A stretch of 64,000 nucleotides of DNA from Skermania piniformis (GTDB taxonomy: Bacteria > Actinomycetota > Actinomycetes > Mycobacteriales > Mycobacteriaceae), in assembly GCF_019285775.1 (NCBI RefSeq), contig NZ_CP079105.1, positions 2,976,001 through 3,040,000 of the forward strand. The letters run 5' to 3'. Below the pieces are notes generated by a model that ran no database searches, had not been told where the DNA came from, and was given only the letters and a program-made list of their open reading frames with translations. Shown in pieces: positions 34,600-43,283 of this stretch (within the stretch, counting starts at the first letter, position 1; every line of letters begins with the position of its first letter). Made by a program: the position numbers and the translations under genes.

Positions 34600-36054
34600 T
34601 CACTGCGGTACGACCTCGTAATCTGCCGCATCGAACGTTGCTCGCCGCCGATACTGGATGCCGAGTAGCGGCCAGTTCGTGGTAACCCGTCCGGTCGCCG
34701 TCCGATACCACGACGTGCAACCGGTCCAGACGCTCTGCGCCAGCTCCGCCTGGATCTCCTCGTCGCAGACCTGCTCGACCTCCGGGCGGAGCGCAAGCGG
34801 TCGCCCGACCTCGGCGTACCGATCGACGTAGCCGCGCACGTAACGCGCCTGCGTCTCGAGGAAGTAGATGATCGATCCACCACCGGTATTGGTGTTGGGT
34901 CCGTACATGATCAGCAGGTTCGGGAAGTTCGGGACCGTCAGGCCGTAGTAGGCATGTGCACCATCGAGCCATTGCTCGTGCAGGTCCGCGCCGCCCTGGC
35001 CGATGATCGTCATCGGCGCCAGAAAGTCGGTCGCCTTGAATCCGGTGCCCCAGATGATCACGTCGGCCGGGTGGTCCGTCCCATCCACGGTGCGTATGCC
35101 GGACTCGGTGATCTCCTCGATCGGCGTGGTGATCAGATCCGTGTTCGGCCGGGTCAGCGCCGGCAGATAGTCGCTGGAGAACAACACCCGCTTACACCCC
35201 ATCGGGTAGTCCGGCCAGACCCGCTCGAACAGGCCTGGCTTGTCCCGCGTCTGCCGCTTCATGTGCCAGCGCGAATAGCTGCGCAGCACAGCCGCCAGCG
35301 ACTTCGAATAGGCCCACGCCACGCTGAGCGACTCAGCGCGTCCGTACCAGTAGGCCCGCCCCGGAAACCGAGCCGCCGGGAAGCGGTCCAGCAGCGCTCG
35401 GTGAAACGCACTGAACTCCCGGTCCGGACGCGGCCCGATATAGGCCGGGCTCCGCTGAAACACGTTCAGCTGCCCCGCTTCCGGCTGAATCTGCGGAACG
35501 AACTGAATCGCGCTCGCCCCGGTACCGATCACCGCGATCCGCTTGCCGGCCAGATCCACCGTGTGATCCCACTCGGCCGAATGAAACGCTGCCCCGGCGA
35601 ACTTCTCCCGGCCTGCAATGGCCGGAAAAGCCGGCCGATTGAGCTGTCCCACGGCGGATACGACGATGTCGGCGACGATCGTCTCACCGTCGCTGCACCG
35701 CACCGTCCAGCGGCTGGTCGGCTCGTCGTAGCGCAGCTCGGTCACCTCGGTACCCAGCCGCAGGTGCCGGCGCAGGTCGTACTTGTCGGCTACTCCCCGG
35801 ATGTAGTCCAGGATCGCCGGCTGCTGTGAGAAGCGACGCGGCCACTGCGGATTCGGCTCGAACGAGTACGAGTAGAACGGCGAGGGGATGTCACATGCTG
35901 CGCCGGGATAGGTGTTCTCCCGCCATACCCCACCGACGTCGTCCGCCTTTTCCACGATCACGACGTCCGCGTAACCCGCCTTGCGCAGCTCGATTGCGGC
36001 AGCCAATCCGCCGAGACCCGCACCGATGATCACAACCTTCGGGTTCCGGTTCAT
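34600..36054 (-). CDS. Flavin-containing (Baeyer-Villiger type) monooxygenase
   Basis: 484 residues from ATG 36054 that overlaps the upstream stop as ATGA; longer in-frame starts lie inside the upstream gene. The FAD-binding motif GAGLGGLAAAIEL (near 11) and the NADPH-binding GTGASAIQ (near 185) are intact. FAGAAFHSAEWDH (about 157-169) is the BVMO/FMO fingerprint (FxGxxxHxxxW). DVIIWGTGFKATDF is the second conserved block. Such enzymes insert oxygen next to ketones or oxidise heteroatoms. Translationally coupled to the thiolase-crotonase fusion, it probably belongs to breakdown of a cyclic ketone or terpenoid/steroid-like compound. Confidence 0.9.
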   Translation of the reverse strand: MNRNPKVVIIGAGLGGLAAAIELRKAGYADVVIVEKADDVGGVWRENTYPGAACDIPSPFYSYSFEPNPQWPRRFSQQPAILDYIRGVADKYDLRRHLRLGTEVTELRYDEPTSRWTVRCSDGETIVADIVVSAVGQLNRPAFPAIAGREKFAGAAFHSAEWDHTVDLAGKRIAVIGTGASAIQFVPQIQPEAGQLNVFQRSPAYIGPRPDREFSAFHRALLDRFPAARFPGRAYWYGRAESLSVAWAYSKSLAAVLRSYSRWHMKRQTRDKPGLFERVWPDYPMGCKRVLFSSDYLPALTRPNTDLITTPIEEITESGIRTVDGTDHPADVIIWGTGFKATDFLAPMTIIGQGGADLHEQWLDGAHAYYGLTVPNFPNLLIMYGPNTNTGGGSIIYFLETQARYVRGYVDRYAEVGRPLALRPEVEQVCDEEIQAELAQSVWTGCTSWYRTATGRVTTNWPLLGIQYRRRATFDAADYEVVPQ

Positions 36055-38861
36055 CGCCCGCTCCACACCGGATCGCGATGTTCGGCGAATGCCGCGACGC
36101 CCTCGCGCGCGTCGGCGCTCAGCACCGCTCGCGCCGCCAGCTCGCTCTGCCGTCGGAACTCCTCGTCTGGTGGCCAACCCGGCGCCTCCTCGATGATCTG
36201 TTTGGATACTGCGACCGAGATCGGCGCGTTCGCCACGATCTTTTCGGCCAGCTCGACCGCGACGTCCAACGCCTTACCGGCGTCGGCAAGCCGGTTCACC
36301 AAGCCCAACTCGGCCAACCGGGGCGCCGGCATCGGATCACCGGTCAACGCGAGTTCCATCGCCACGTTGCGCGGCAGCCGTCGGGACAACCGCAACACTC
36401 CACCGGCGGCCGCGACCAGACCCCGTTTCGGCTCCGGGATACCGAATTCCGACTCACGGGACGCGACGATCAGGTCGGCGACCAGGGCCAGCTCGCAACC
36501 GCCGGCCAGCGCGTGGCCCTCGACCGCCGCGATCACCGGCTTGACGATCGGCACGGCCGCGATGCCGAGCGGACCCCGCCGTTCGGTGATCGCAAATCGG
36601 CCCGCCGCGGCCGCCTTCAGATCCATTCCGGCACTGAACGTCCCACCGGCGCCGGTGAGCACCGCAACGCGGACCACCGGATCCGCCTCGAACGCGTCGA
36701 TCACCCGCTCCAGCAGTGCGGCGGTCGCCGGGTCGATCGCATTGCGCCGGTCCGGCCGGTTCAGGGTGATCACCCGAACCGGTCCGCGATCGGCCACCAG
36801 AACGGTCATCGGTGGGCATTCGGGAACCTCGGCGCGGCCACGGTCGACGACGCGCACCGAGTCGTCGACGCCGAAATCGACCGTCCACCCGAGCGGATCG
36901 TCGTCGACGAACGCCCTAACCATGGCCGCATCGCCGGTGCGCAGGATTCGTCGCTCCCCGGCCGGCGTGATCGCGCTCAGGATCACCGCCTGCGCGACGC
37001 CGGCTCGGTCGTAGGGCACCGTGTAGGCCTCGACCACGGCGCCGCCGGTATACGCCGACAGTGCCCGCCGAGTCGGCGTCGGGTCCACCACCGGCATCAG
37101 TTTCCGATAGGGCTGCGCGGGCGGGTCGGTGGAGTAGATCCCCATCGCGTGCTTGGTCAGGTACCAGCCGAGTGAGGTGGTGAGCCCGAAGCTGCCCGGA
37201 TCGGCCCGAAGCCGATCCACCATGGTCGCAACCGCATGACCGCCGTAGTTGTTGCCGGGTCCCCCGGCGAAGGTCAAACCACCGGTCACCGACAGTGGAC
37301 GCGCCGGATCCCCCACCGGAAGACCGAGTTCCGCCGCAGCGATCTGCACGGCCGACGGGAAGCAGGAATACAGATCGACATGCGTTATGTCGTCGATGGA
37401 ACGCTCGACCTGGCCGAGCACCGCCCGGCCGAGCGTGCCGATCGCGGGCGACGCCGCGAGATCACCCCGTTCGGAGACGAACCAGTCGTCGTTCGCGGCC
37501 GCCCCGGCATGCACGAAGACCCATTTGTCCTGCGGGATGCCGGCCGCATCGGCGACCGCGACGCTGGTCAGCACCAGGCCGCTCGCCAGATCGACCTGCA
37601 GGTTGGCGCACAACAACTTCGGGTACGGCGTAGTGATCATCCGATTGTCCGGACCGACCTGCGATATCTGATCCGCGGTATAAGCCACCGGCTGCCAAGC
37701 GAATTCGTTGCCGGCCGCGATATGCGAGAGCTGCGACCACAACCGAGCGATGCGCACCTGGTGCTCGTCCCGCGTCACCCCCATCTTGGCTCGAACCGCC
37801 GACTCCACCAGTCCGTACATGTACACCGGAGCGCCCAGGCCCGCATCTGCCTCGGCGCGATTGTTGGCTTCCCGTTCGCTGCCGACGATCCGGGACGGCG
37901 TGACATCCGGCGACTGTTCCGGCCAGTCGAGGACGGTGCCGCTCTTCTGTGCCGCGGCAAGCGTGGCCCCGGCCTCGGCGCCGCAGACCAACACGACCGA
38001 CGCGCGACCGGCCGCAATCGTCTCGGCCGCCTCGTTGACCAGCGCCTGTCCCGCGTCACCACCGAACCGGGCGGACTGCACGGTTTCGACCGGGGCGGCA
38101 CCGAGGCTCGCGGCGACCAGCGCCGCCTGATCTCGATAGGTCCACGACGTACTCGCCACCGCGTATACGGCCTCCGCGCGGGCAAGCAAGCCGACCACCC
38201 CGGCGTCGGCTTCGGCGCGACGCAATGCCTCGACCGCCAGCGCCACCGGATCCTTCGTCGGGTCCGGCACTCGCTGCACAAGCTGGCCGACACCGACGAT
38301 GACCGGAGCGTTCGGGTCGAGCCGGCGGCCCGACGCCCGGTGCCGTAACGACCCGACCGCATCGTTCGCGTCCGGCGCGGCCAGGCCGGCGAGTCGGTTC
38401 AGCGAATCCTGCAGCGCATCGGCAACGCTGCGGGCGACCGAGCCCCCCATCGGGCCGGCGATGGGATCGCCGGCCAGACCGCAGTCCAGCCACACCCGGG
38501 TGCCGATGCCGACCGGTTCGAGGGTGAACCACATCAGCATCCGCACCCCGGACGGCCCGGTGCCGCGGAGCGCGAGAACATCCGACTCGGCCACGGTGAC
38601 CTCCCAGGCGATATCGGCCGGGATACCCATGATCTGCACCTGCTGGACGAAAGTCAGCCCCACGGCCGCCGTCGCCGGCGGGGTGCCCCGCCAGGCCGCG
38701 TGCATCCGATGCCAGTCCGGCAAGCGCGAAAGATTCCCGAGCAGCTCGCGCAGTCGAGTGGGAGCCGCCGCACTCTCGGCGACCACCGTCACGACCCGCG
38801 CGTGGCTCGCCACATCGGCCGGCGGCTCGTGTGCGGCCGGCGTCGGCCTCGGATCAGCCAT
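36051..38861 (-). CDS. SRPBCC-thiolase-crotonase triple fusion
   Basis: 936 residues from ATG 38861, with GAGGAGG upstream. Residues about 18-165 look like an SRPBCC/polyketide-cyclase fold. About 183-680 is an acetyl-CoA acetyltransferase-like thiolase of the branch that lacks the usual nucleophilic Cys: SARFGGDAGQALVNEAAE replaces the NxxCASG loop, and NNYGGHAVATMVDRL is present. About 685-936 is a crotonase (enoyl-CoA hydratase/isomerase) with NRPDRRNAID, GGTFSAGMDLKAAA and EGHALAGGCELALVADL for the oxyanion hole. No stop separates the parts. This would put a thiolytic or decarboxylating step and a hydration step on one chain. It is divergent from the TetR gene, so probably under its control. 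Confidence 0.87.
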   Translation of the reverse strand: MADPRPTPAAHEPPADVASHARVVTVVAESAAAPTRLRELLGNLSRLPDWHRMHAAWRGTPPATAAVGLTFVQQVQIMGIPADIAWEVTVAESDVLALRGTGPSGVRMLMWFTLEPVGIGTRVWLDCGLAGDPIAGPMGGSVARSVADALQDSLNRLAGLAAPDANDAVGSLRHRASGRRLDPNAPVIVGVGQLVQRVPDPTKDPVALAVEALRRAEADAGVVGLLARAEAVYAVASTSWTYRDQAALVAASLGAAPVETVQSARFGGDAGQALVNEAAETIAAGRASVVLVCGAEAGATLAAAQKSGTVLDWPEQSPDVTPSRIVGSEREANNRAEADAGLGAPVYMYGLVESAVRAKMGVTRDEHQVRIARLWSQLSHIAAGNEFAWQPVAYTADQISQVGPDNRMITTPYPKLLCANLQVDLASGLVLTSVAVADAAGIPQDKWVFVHAGAAANDDWFVSERGDLAASPAIGTLGRAVLGQVERSIDDITHVDLYSCFPSAVQIAAAELGLPVGDPARPLSVTGGLTFAGGPGNNYGGHAVATMVDRLRADPGSFGLTTSLGWYLTKHAMGIYSTDPPAQPYRKLMPVVDPTPTRRALSAYTGGAVVEAYTVPYDRAGVAQAVILSAITPAGERRILRTGDAAMVRAFVDDDPLGWTVDFGVDDSVRVVDRGRAEVPECPPMTVLVADRGPVRVITLNRPDRRNAIDPATAALLERVIDAFEADPVVRVAVLTGAGGTFSAGMDLKAAAAGRFAITERRGPLGIAAVPIVKPVIAAVEGHALAGGCELALVADLIVASRESEFGIPEPKRGLVAAAGGVLRLSRRLPRNVAMELALTGDPMPAPRLAELGLVNRLADAGKALDVAVELAEKIVANAPISVAVSKQIIEEAPGWPPDEEFRRQSELAARAVLSADAREGVAAFAEHRDPVWSGR

Positions 38862-38984
38862 CGACCCTCCTCATCCCTTACTTACCGTCGAATCGTACGG
38901 TAACTTCGGCGCGCGATCTGCCGCAAGCAGCTACTTTGTGCCGGGTTTTGTGGCATGCTTCACAGTAGATTCAACCATGGCTGA

Positions 38985-39016
38985 CATAAACAATCACCAT
39001 GTACTGTTTGTTTATG
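38985..39016. promoter_or_regulatory. TetR operator overlapping promoter and start codon
   Basis: CATAAACAA-N14-TTGTTTATG is a perfect 9-bp inverted repeat. The right arm contains the TetR start ATG (39014-39016), and the spacer contains TACTGT (39002-39007), a -10 box six bases before the ATG. Binding of the dimer would block the regulator's own leaderless promoter. It also sits about 125 bases from the divergent fusion gene start. Confidence 0.65.
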
Positions 39017-39673
39017 AGTACCCGAGCCCCGCGAAGGACCCAGCACGAGCGGCGCGTAGCCACTCGGGCGCGGATCCTCGATTGCGCGGTCGCGTGCTTG
39101 CTGGAGCGCGGCTACGCCGCGACCACGATCAGCGAAGTGCAAGAGCGTGCCGGCCTGGCGCGGGGCACGGTGCAGCATCACTTCCCGTCCAAACAAGACC
39201 TGGTCGTCGATGCGACTGCGCACGTGGTCGAAGCCCGACTCGCCCGGTTCGAGCACGAGGCCCGGCTGGTTCCGCCGGACCGACGCCCGTTCGAAGCGTT
39301 CGTCGACCTGGCGTGGCGCGACTTGAACAGTCCGGCATTTTTCGCCGCGCTGGAGTTGTGGGTTGCCGCCCGGACCGACACGCAGCTGCGCGATCGGTTG
39401 GTCGCCGAGGAACGCAGGCTCTTCGAACGGATGCGGTCGGTCTACGCATCCGTGCTGGGCGATCCGTACGCCACGGATCCGCGCACTCCGACAGTTGTCG
39501 AGTTCACCATCGACGTACTCACCGGACTGTCGATGACCACCATGCTCACCGGAAATCTGGGTGAGCGCGAAGCGGCGCTGCGTCGATGGACCTACGCAGT
39601 TGCACTGATGTACGGCGAGATCGCACCCGACGATCTCCTGGCCGGACCACGGATCTCCACATCCGCCGGCTGA
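39014..39673 (+). CDS. TetR/AcrR-family regulator
   Basis: 219 residues from ATG 39014; the start is supported by a -10 box six bases upstream. The N-terminal domain (about 15-62) is a TetR helix-turn-helix: ATRARILDCAVACLLERGY, ATTISEVQERAGLARGTVQHHFPSKQDL. The C-terminal helical domain would bind a small ligand, such as an acyl-CoA or the catabolic substrate. It stands between the leftward fusion and monooxygenase genes and the rightward DUF4334 and SDR genes, so it is the likely local repressor of this catabolic cluster. A matching inverted repeat covers its own start. Confidence 0.92.
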   Translation: MSTRAPRRTQHERRVATRARILDCAVACLLERGYAATTISEVQERAGLARGTVQHHFPSKQDLVVDATAHVVEARLARFEHEARLVPPDRRPFEAFVDLAWRDLNSPAFFAALELWVAARTDTQLRDRLVAEERRLFERMRSVYASVLGDPYATDPRTPTVVEFTIDVLTGLSMTTMLTGNLGEREAALRRWTYAVALMYGEIAPDDLLAGPRISTSAG

Positions 39674-39699
39674 CCCGACCAATCTCGATCGGAGACATG

Positions 39700-40248
39700 A
39701 TGACCGCGACCGACCACCCGACCGAACAGCTCGCTGCGCTGGAACACGGCGGCGCCACAACCGAAACCGCACTTGCCTTGTTCGACGCGCTGCCACCGGT
39801 CCGCGCCGAGGAGATCACCGGGCGCTGGCGTGGTCGCGAACTCGGCACCGGCCACCCGATGGACGGGAAGCTGACTGCTTCCGGCTGGTACGGCAAGCAG
39901 TTCGACGGCCCGGAGAGCGTGCACCCGCTTCTGTTCAGCACCCCGAACGGCAAGATCTTTGCCGTCGATCCGCGCAAGATCCCACTCGGACTGACCGACA
40001 AGATTCCGGTCCGGGCGGTCGACGCCGGCCAGAAGCTGCTCGGCGTTGCCGAGCCCGCCCTTCGCACCTCCAAACCTCGTGCCCGGCTTCGGAATCTGGA
40101 GTATCGCGGGAAGGTCGGCGCGGCGATGGTCTACGACCAGCTGCCGATCATCGACATGTTCCGCCGGGTCGATGACACGACCCTGTTGGGCGTGATGGAT
40201 CAACGCGGCGTCGAGCAGCCGTACTTCTTCATCCTGACCCAGGAGTGA
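39700..40248 (+). CDS. GXWXG/DUF4334 domain protein
   Basis: 182 residues from ATG 39700, five bases after GGAG; ATG 39697 is possible but too near the ribosome site. The first half contains the GXWXG block, ITGRWRGRELGTGHPMDG, then LTASGWYGKQFDGPE. The second half, the DUF4334 part, has LEYRGKVGAAMVYDQLPIIDMFRRVDD and LLGVMD. The fold is expected to be a calycin-like barrel of unknown function, often found with oxidoreductases and acyl-CoA enzymes. It follows the TetR gene by 26 bases and is probably co-transcribed with it. Confidence 0.85.
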   Translation: MTATDHPTEQLAALEHGGATTETALALFDALPPVRAEEITGRWRGRELGTGHPMDGKLTASGWYGKQFDGPESVHPLLFSTPNGKIFAVDPRKIPLGLTDKIPVRAVDAGQKLLGVAEPALRTSKPRARLRNLEYRGKVGAAMVYDQLPIIDMFRRVDDTTLLGVMDQRGVEQPYFFILTQE

Positions 40249-40259
40249 TCTCGGCGTCG

Positions 40260-40265
40260 TAGCGT
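40260..40265 (+). promoter_or_regulatory. -10 box of the leaderless SDR gene
   Basis: TAGCGT ends seven bases before the ATG at 40273, so the SDR can be transcribed without a leader and independently of the DUF4334 gene. Confidence 0.55.
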
Positions 40266-40272
40266 GGCGCTC

Positions 40273-41103
40273 ATGGCCACCTACCTCGTCACCGGTGCCG
40301 GATCGGGCATCGGCGCCGCCACCGTCGCCCGACTGACCCGATCCGGCGCCGACGTCCTGGGCGTCGACCTGACCGGTGCCGATATCACCGCGGATCTGTC
40401 CACCCCGGAGGGCCGCGCCGGCGCGGTCGCCGCCGCATCGGCGGCCGCCGGCGGCCGGCTGGCCGGGGTGGTGTGCTGCGCCGGCGTCGGTCCCCTCGCG
40501 ACGACCGCATCCGGGTCGGCGATGGTGTCGGTCAACTACTTCGGCACCGTCGACCTGTTGACCGGGCTGCGACCGGCACTCGCTGCGGGCGATCACGCCG
40601 CAGCTGTCGTCGTCTCCTCGTCGAGCACCACGACGCAGCCGGCCATCCCGGCCGACGTGGTCGCCGCCTGCCTGGCCGGCGACGAGCCGGCCGCCGTCCG
40701 ATGCGGCGCCGCCGCGGGTCCGGTCGCGAGCTATCCGGCCACCAAACTCGCACTCGCGCACTGGGTACGACGATCGGCCGGCACGCCGGAGTGGATCGGC
40801 GCGGGTATCCGGCTGAACGCTGTTGCGCCCGGAATGATCGACACGCCGATGACCAACGGACCGGATCTGGATCCGGAATTGGCGCGAGCCCTGGACTTCT
40901 ATCCGGTGCCGCTGGGGCGCCGCGGGCAACCCGACGAGATAGCGTCGGTGATCGAATTCCTGCTCGGCCCCGGCGCCGCACTGCTCTGTGGCAGCGTGAT
41001 CTTCGCGGACGGCGGTACCGATGCCCACCTCCGGGGGACGGACTGGCCGGCTGCCTGGGAGCCCACCGCAGCCGAGCTCGGCCGCGCCTTCACGCCGAAG
41101 TAG
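40273..41103 (+). CDS. Short-chain dehydrogenase/reductase
   Basis: 276 residues from ATG 40273, set by the TAGCGT box. The cofactor loop TGAGSGIGAAT (7-17), the CCAGVG block, a Ser-rich strand (VVVSSSSTTTQ) and SYPATKLAL with the YxxxK catalytic pair are all present. NAVAPGMIDTPM and the terminal FADGGTDAHLRG are typical too. The pattern is that of classical NAD(H)-dependent SDRs such as 3-alpha-hydroxysteroid dehydrogenase/carbonyl reductase. It may interconvert the alcohol and ketone for the adjacent Baeyer-Villiger monooxygenase. Confidence 0.9.
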   Translation: MATYLVTGAGSGIGAATVARLTRSGADVLGVDLTGADITADLSTPEGRAGAVAAASAAAGGRLAGVVCCAGVGPLATTASGSAMVSVNYFGTVDLLTGLRPALAAGDHAAAVVVSSSSTTTQPAIPADVVAACLAGDEPAAVRCGAAAGPVASYPATKLALAHWVRRSAGTPEWIGAGIRLNAVAPGMIDTPMTNGPDLDPELARALDFYPVPLGRRGQPDEIASVIEFLLGPGAALLCGSVIFADGGTDAHLRGTDWPAAWEPTAAELGRAFTPK

Positions 41104-41105
41104 CT

Positions 41106-41888
41106 TCAGAGCGTTAACAACTCCCGCTCCCCTGCCCAGAATCCGACCAGATTGTCGGCAAGCCCGCGGTAGGCTTCTGCACCCCGGTTCGTCCGGCCGG
41201 ACAGCACCGTCGCGCCCGACGCGGACGCCTCGGCGAATCGCACGGTACGCGGAATCGGCGGTGCCAACACCGGCAGCGAATACCGGTCGGACACATCGGC
41301 CAGAACATCCCGGGCGTGGGTCGTGCGGGAATCGAACAAGGTAGGCAGCGCTCCGAGCAGACTGAGCTCGGGGTTGGTGATCTGCTGGACCTCGGAGACC
41401 GTGCGCAGCAGCTGCCCGACCCCGCGATGGGCCAACGTTTCGCATTGCAACGGCACCAGCACGGCATCGGCCGCCGTCAGTCCGTTCAGCGTCATGATGC
41501 CCAGGGACGGTGGGCAATCCAGCAGGATGACGTCGTAGGCGTCGCGTAGCGGCGCCAACGCCCGCTTGAGCCCGAACTCGCGGCCGGGCCGCAACAGCAG
41601 CACCGCATCCGCGCCGGCCAGGTCGATCGTGGCCGGCAGTAACCGCATCCCGTCGGCGGTATCCAGCAACACCTCGGCGGCCGGCGTGTCGCCGGTGAGC
41701 ACGTCGTACACCGAGCGGTCGAGCCGGTCGGGGTTGTGCCCGAGCGAAAATGTCAGGCATGCCTGCGGATCGAGATCGACCACGAGTACCCGGCGGCCGC
41801 GAGCGACCAGCGCGGCACCGAGCGAGGCGACCGTCGTCGTCTTGGCAACGCCGCCCTTCTGATTCGCCACCGCCAGCACCGTGGTCAT
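41106..41888 (-). CDS. ParA/Soj-family ATPase, orphan
   Basis: 260 residues from ATG 41888; a much longer frame exists upstream but overlaps the next gene's promoter side. The deviant Walker A AVANQKGGVAKTTTVASLG (5-23), the VVDLDPQA switch I block, and VILLDCPPSLGIMTLNGLTA are all intact, so ATP-driven dimerisation is expected. There is no ParB or parS nearby, so it is not the main chromosome-partition gene. It lies tail to tail with the SDR and head to head with a histidine phosphatase, a pairing I recall from mycobacteria (Rv3213c/Rv3214). Its cargo is unknown. Confidence 0.88.
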   Translation of the reverse strand: MTTVLAVANQKGGVAKTTTVASLGAALVARGRRVLVVDLDPQACLTFSLGHNPDRLDRSVYDVLTGDTPAAEVLLDTADGMRLLPATIDLAGADAVLLLRPGREFGLKRALAPLRDAYDVILLDCPPSLGIMTLNGLTAADAVLVPLQCETLAHRGVGQLLRTVSEVQQITNPELSLLGALPTLFDSRTTHARDVLADVSDRYSLPVLAPPIPRTVRFAEASASGATVLSGRTNRGAEAYRGLADNLVGFWAGERELLTL

Positions 41889-42013
41889 CGCACCGGTCCT
41901 CTCTCGTCGTGTGGTCGACGCGATCGGCGGTCGGGCGCGATCGCGGGCCGAGAAACTCCGCCCCCTCGGTCCATCGGTTCCGCCGACGGCATCGGTCCCC
42001 CATGATGGAGAGC

Positions 42014-42610
42014 ATGCGTACCGAGGCCCAGCTCGTCCTGCTCCGGCACGGACAGACCGACTGGTCGTTGTCCGGCCGACATACCGGGACCACCGACGTC
42101 CCACTCACCGAACTCGGGGAGAAGCTTGCCACGTCGCTCGGCGCCGAGCTCGCCGACCTCGGCCTGCACAACCCGCTGGTACTCACCAGCCCCCGCATTC
42201 GCGCCGTGCGAACCGCCGAACTCGCCGGACTCGTCATCGACCGAACCTGGGGCGATCTGGTCGAATGGGACTACGGCGACTACGAGGGGTTGACCACGTC
42301 GCAGATCCGGCAGACCGTGCCGAACTGGACTGTCTGGACCCATCCGTGCCCCGGCGGCGAATCGCACGAAGCTGTGCAAGCCCGAGCCGACACGGTGCTG
42401 TCCGTCCTGCGACCACAGCTGATCGACCGGGACGTGGTCCTGGTCGGCCACGGCCATTTCAGCCGAGCCCTGATCGCCCGCTGGCTGGAACTACCGATCG
42501 TCGAGGGACGCAGGTTCGTGCTGAGCGCGCCCGCATACTCGGCGCTCGGCGTCGAACACGACACCGCAGCGCTGCGGTGCCACAACCGCCACCCGGCGAT
42601 GATCGACTGA
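42014..42610 (+). CDS. Histidine phosphatase superfamily protein
   Basis: 198 residues from ATG 42014, preceded by GGAGA at short distance; ATGs at 42002 and 42005 are alternatives. LVLLRHGQTDWSLSGRHTG has the phospho-accepting His in RHG. LTSPRIRAVRTAELAG, EWDYGDYEGL and VLVGHGHFSRAL carry the second Arg, Glu and His of the active site. The family includes phosphoglycerate mutases and acid phosphatases; the mycobacterial relative beside ParA is reported as an acid phosphatase. I expect a cytosolic phosphatase rather than a glycolytic mutase. Confidence 0.88.
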   Translation: MRTEAQLVLLRHGQTDWSLSGRHTGTTDVPLTELGEKLATSLGAELADLGLHNPLVLTSPRIRAVRTAELAGLVIDRTWGDLVEWDYGDYEGLTTSQIRQTVPNWTVWTHPCPGGESHEAVQARADTVLSVLRPQLIDRDVVLVGHGHFSRALIARWLELPIVEGRRFVLSAPAYSALGVEHDTAALRCHNRHPAMID

Positions 42611-42618
42611 CCCAGAGC

Positions 42619-43185
42619 TCAGGAGAGCACGAAGGCGAGCAGCTGCGGGCTCTGGAACATGCCGTGCCACCAGGAGAAGCCCAGCCATACCCCCGGCGAC
42701 ACCTCGCGGATCTCGTCGTAGATCGGTAGCACCGACGGTCCGTAGTTGATCGCCCACGCGGTCTTGCCGTCGATCCAGGACGGGCCCCGGTAGACATCGG
42801 CGCGGAACGCCTCGACTCGGGCACCGGTTATCTGGTTCATCAGAATGCCGCCGTCCGGACCGGTCTGGAAGGTCTTTCCCATCCAGATCCCGGACGCGAT
42901 CTCCGGCATCGCGGGCGGGCGGACCACCCAACCGTTCTTCGGGCCCATCGGAACGGCCCCGGCCGCGGCGTCGGCGTAGATTCGATCCTGCTGTCCCCAG
43001 TTGCACCGGAAACGCAGCGAATCCACGGTCGCCGCTCGATTGTCCGGGTACAGGGTGCAACCGCCGCCGTAATCGAGCGGCGCGGCGGTGGCCGTGCCGG
43101 TACCCACGATCAACGACGCGAACAACGCGATCAGGACTGCAGCCAGAGACAGCTTGGTGAACTTCGGAACTATCGGTATCCGCAT
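42619..43185 (-). CDS. Secreted protein of unknown function
   Basis: 188 residues from ATG 43185, with GAAGGAG six bases upstream. A signal peptide of about 35 residues (LSLAAVLIALFASLIVGTGTATA) ends in an ATA/APL cleavage region. The mature part has two Cys (GGGCTLY and RFRCNWG) that may pair. It also has GIWMGKTFQ, VEAFRADVYRGPSWID and AWAINYGPSVLPIYDEIREVSPGVWLG, a pattern like calycin or DUF4334-type barrels. I do not recognise a named family. It is convergent with the phosphatase gene and divergent from endonuclease IV. Confidence 0.78.
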   Translation of the reverse strand: MRIPIVPKFTKLSLAAVLIALFASLIVGTGTATAAPLDYGGGCTLYPDNRAATVDSLRFRCNWGQQDRIYADAAAGAVPMGPKNGWVVRPPAMPEIASGIWMGKTFQTGPDGGILMNQITGARVEAFRADVYRGPSWIDGKTAWAINYGPSVLPIYDEIREVSPGVWLGFSWWHGMFQSPQLLAFVLS

Positions 43186-43270
43186 GACGGGCTCCTTCGA
43201 CAGCTTATTGTCGCCCATCGGTATCAAGATCGGATCGGTTACGACACGGAATCGCCGCGTCGACGGCGGC

Positions 43271-43276
43271 TAGAGT
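43271..43276 (+). promoter_or_regulatory. -10 box of the leaderless endonuclease IV gene
   Basis: TAGAGT ends seven bases before the ATG at 43284. No Shine-Dalgarno is present, so a leaderless transcript is likely. Confidence 0.6.
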
Positions 43277-43283
43277 TCCCGAC

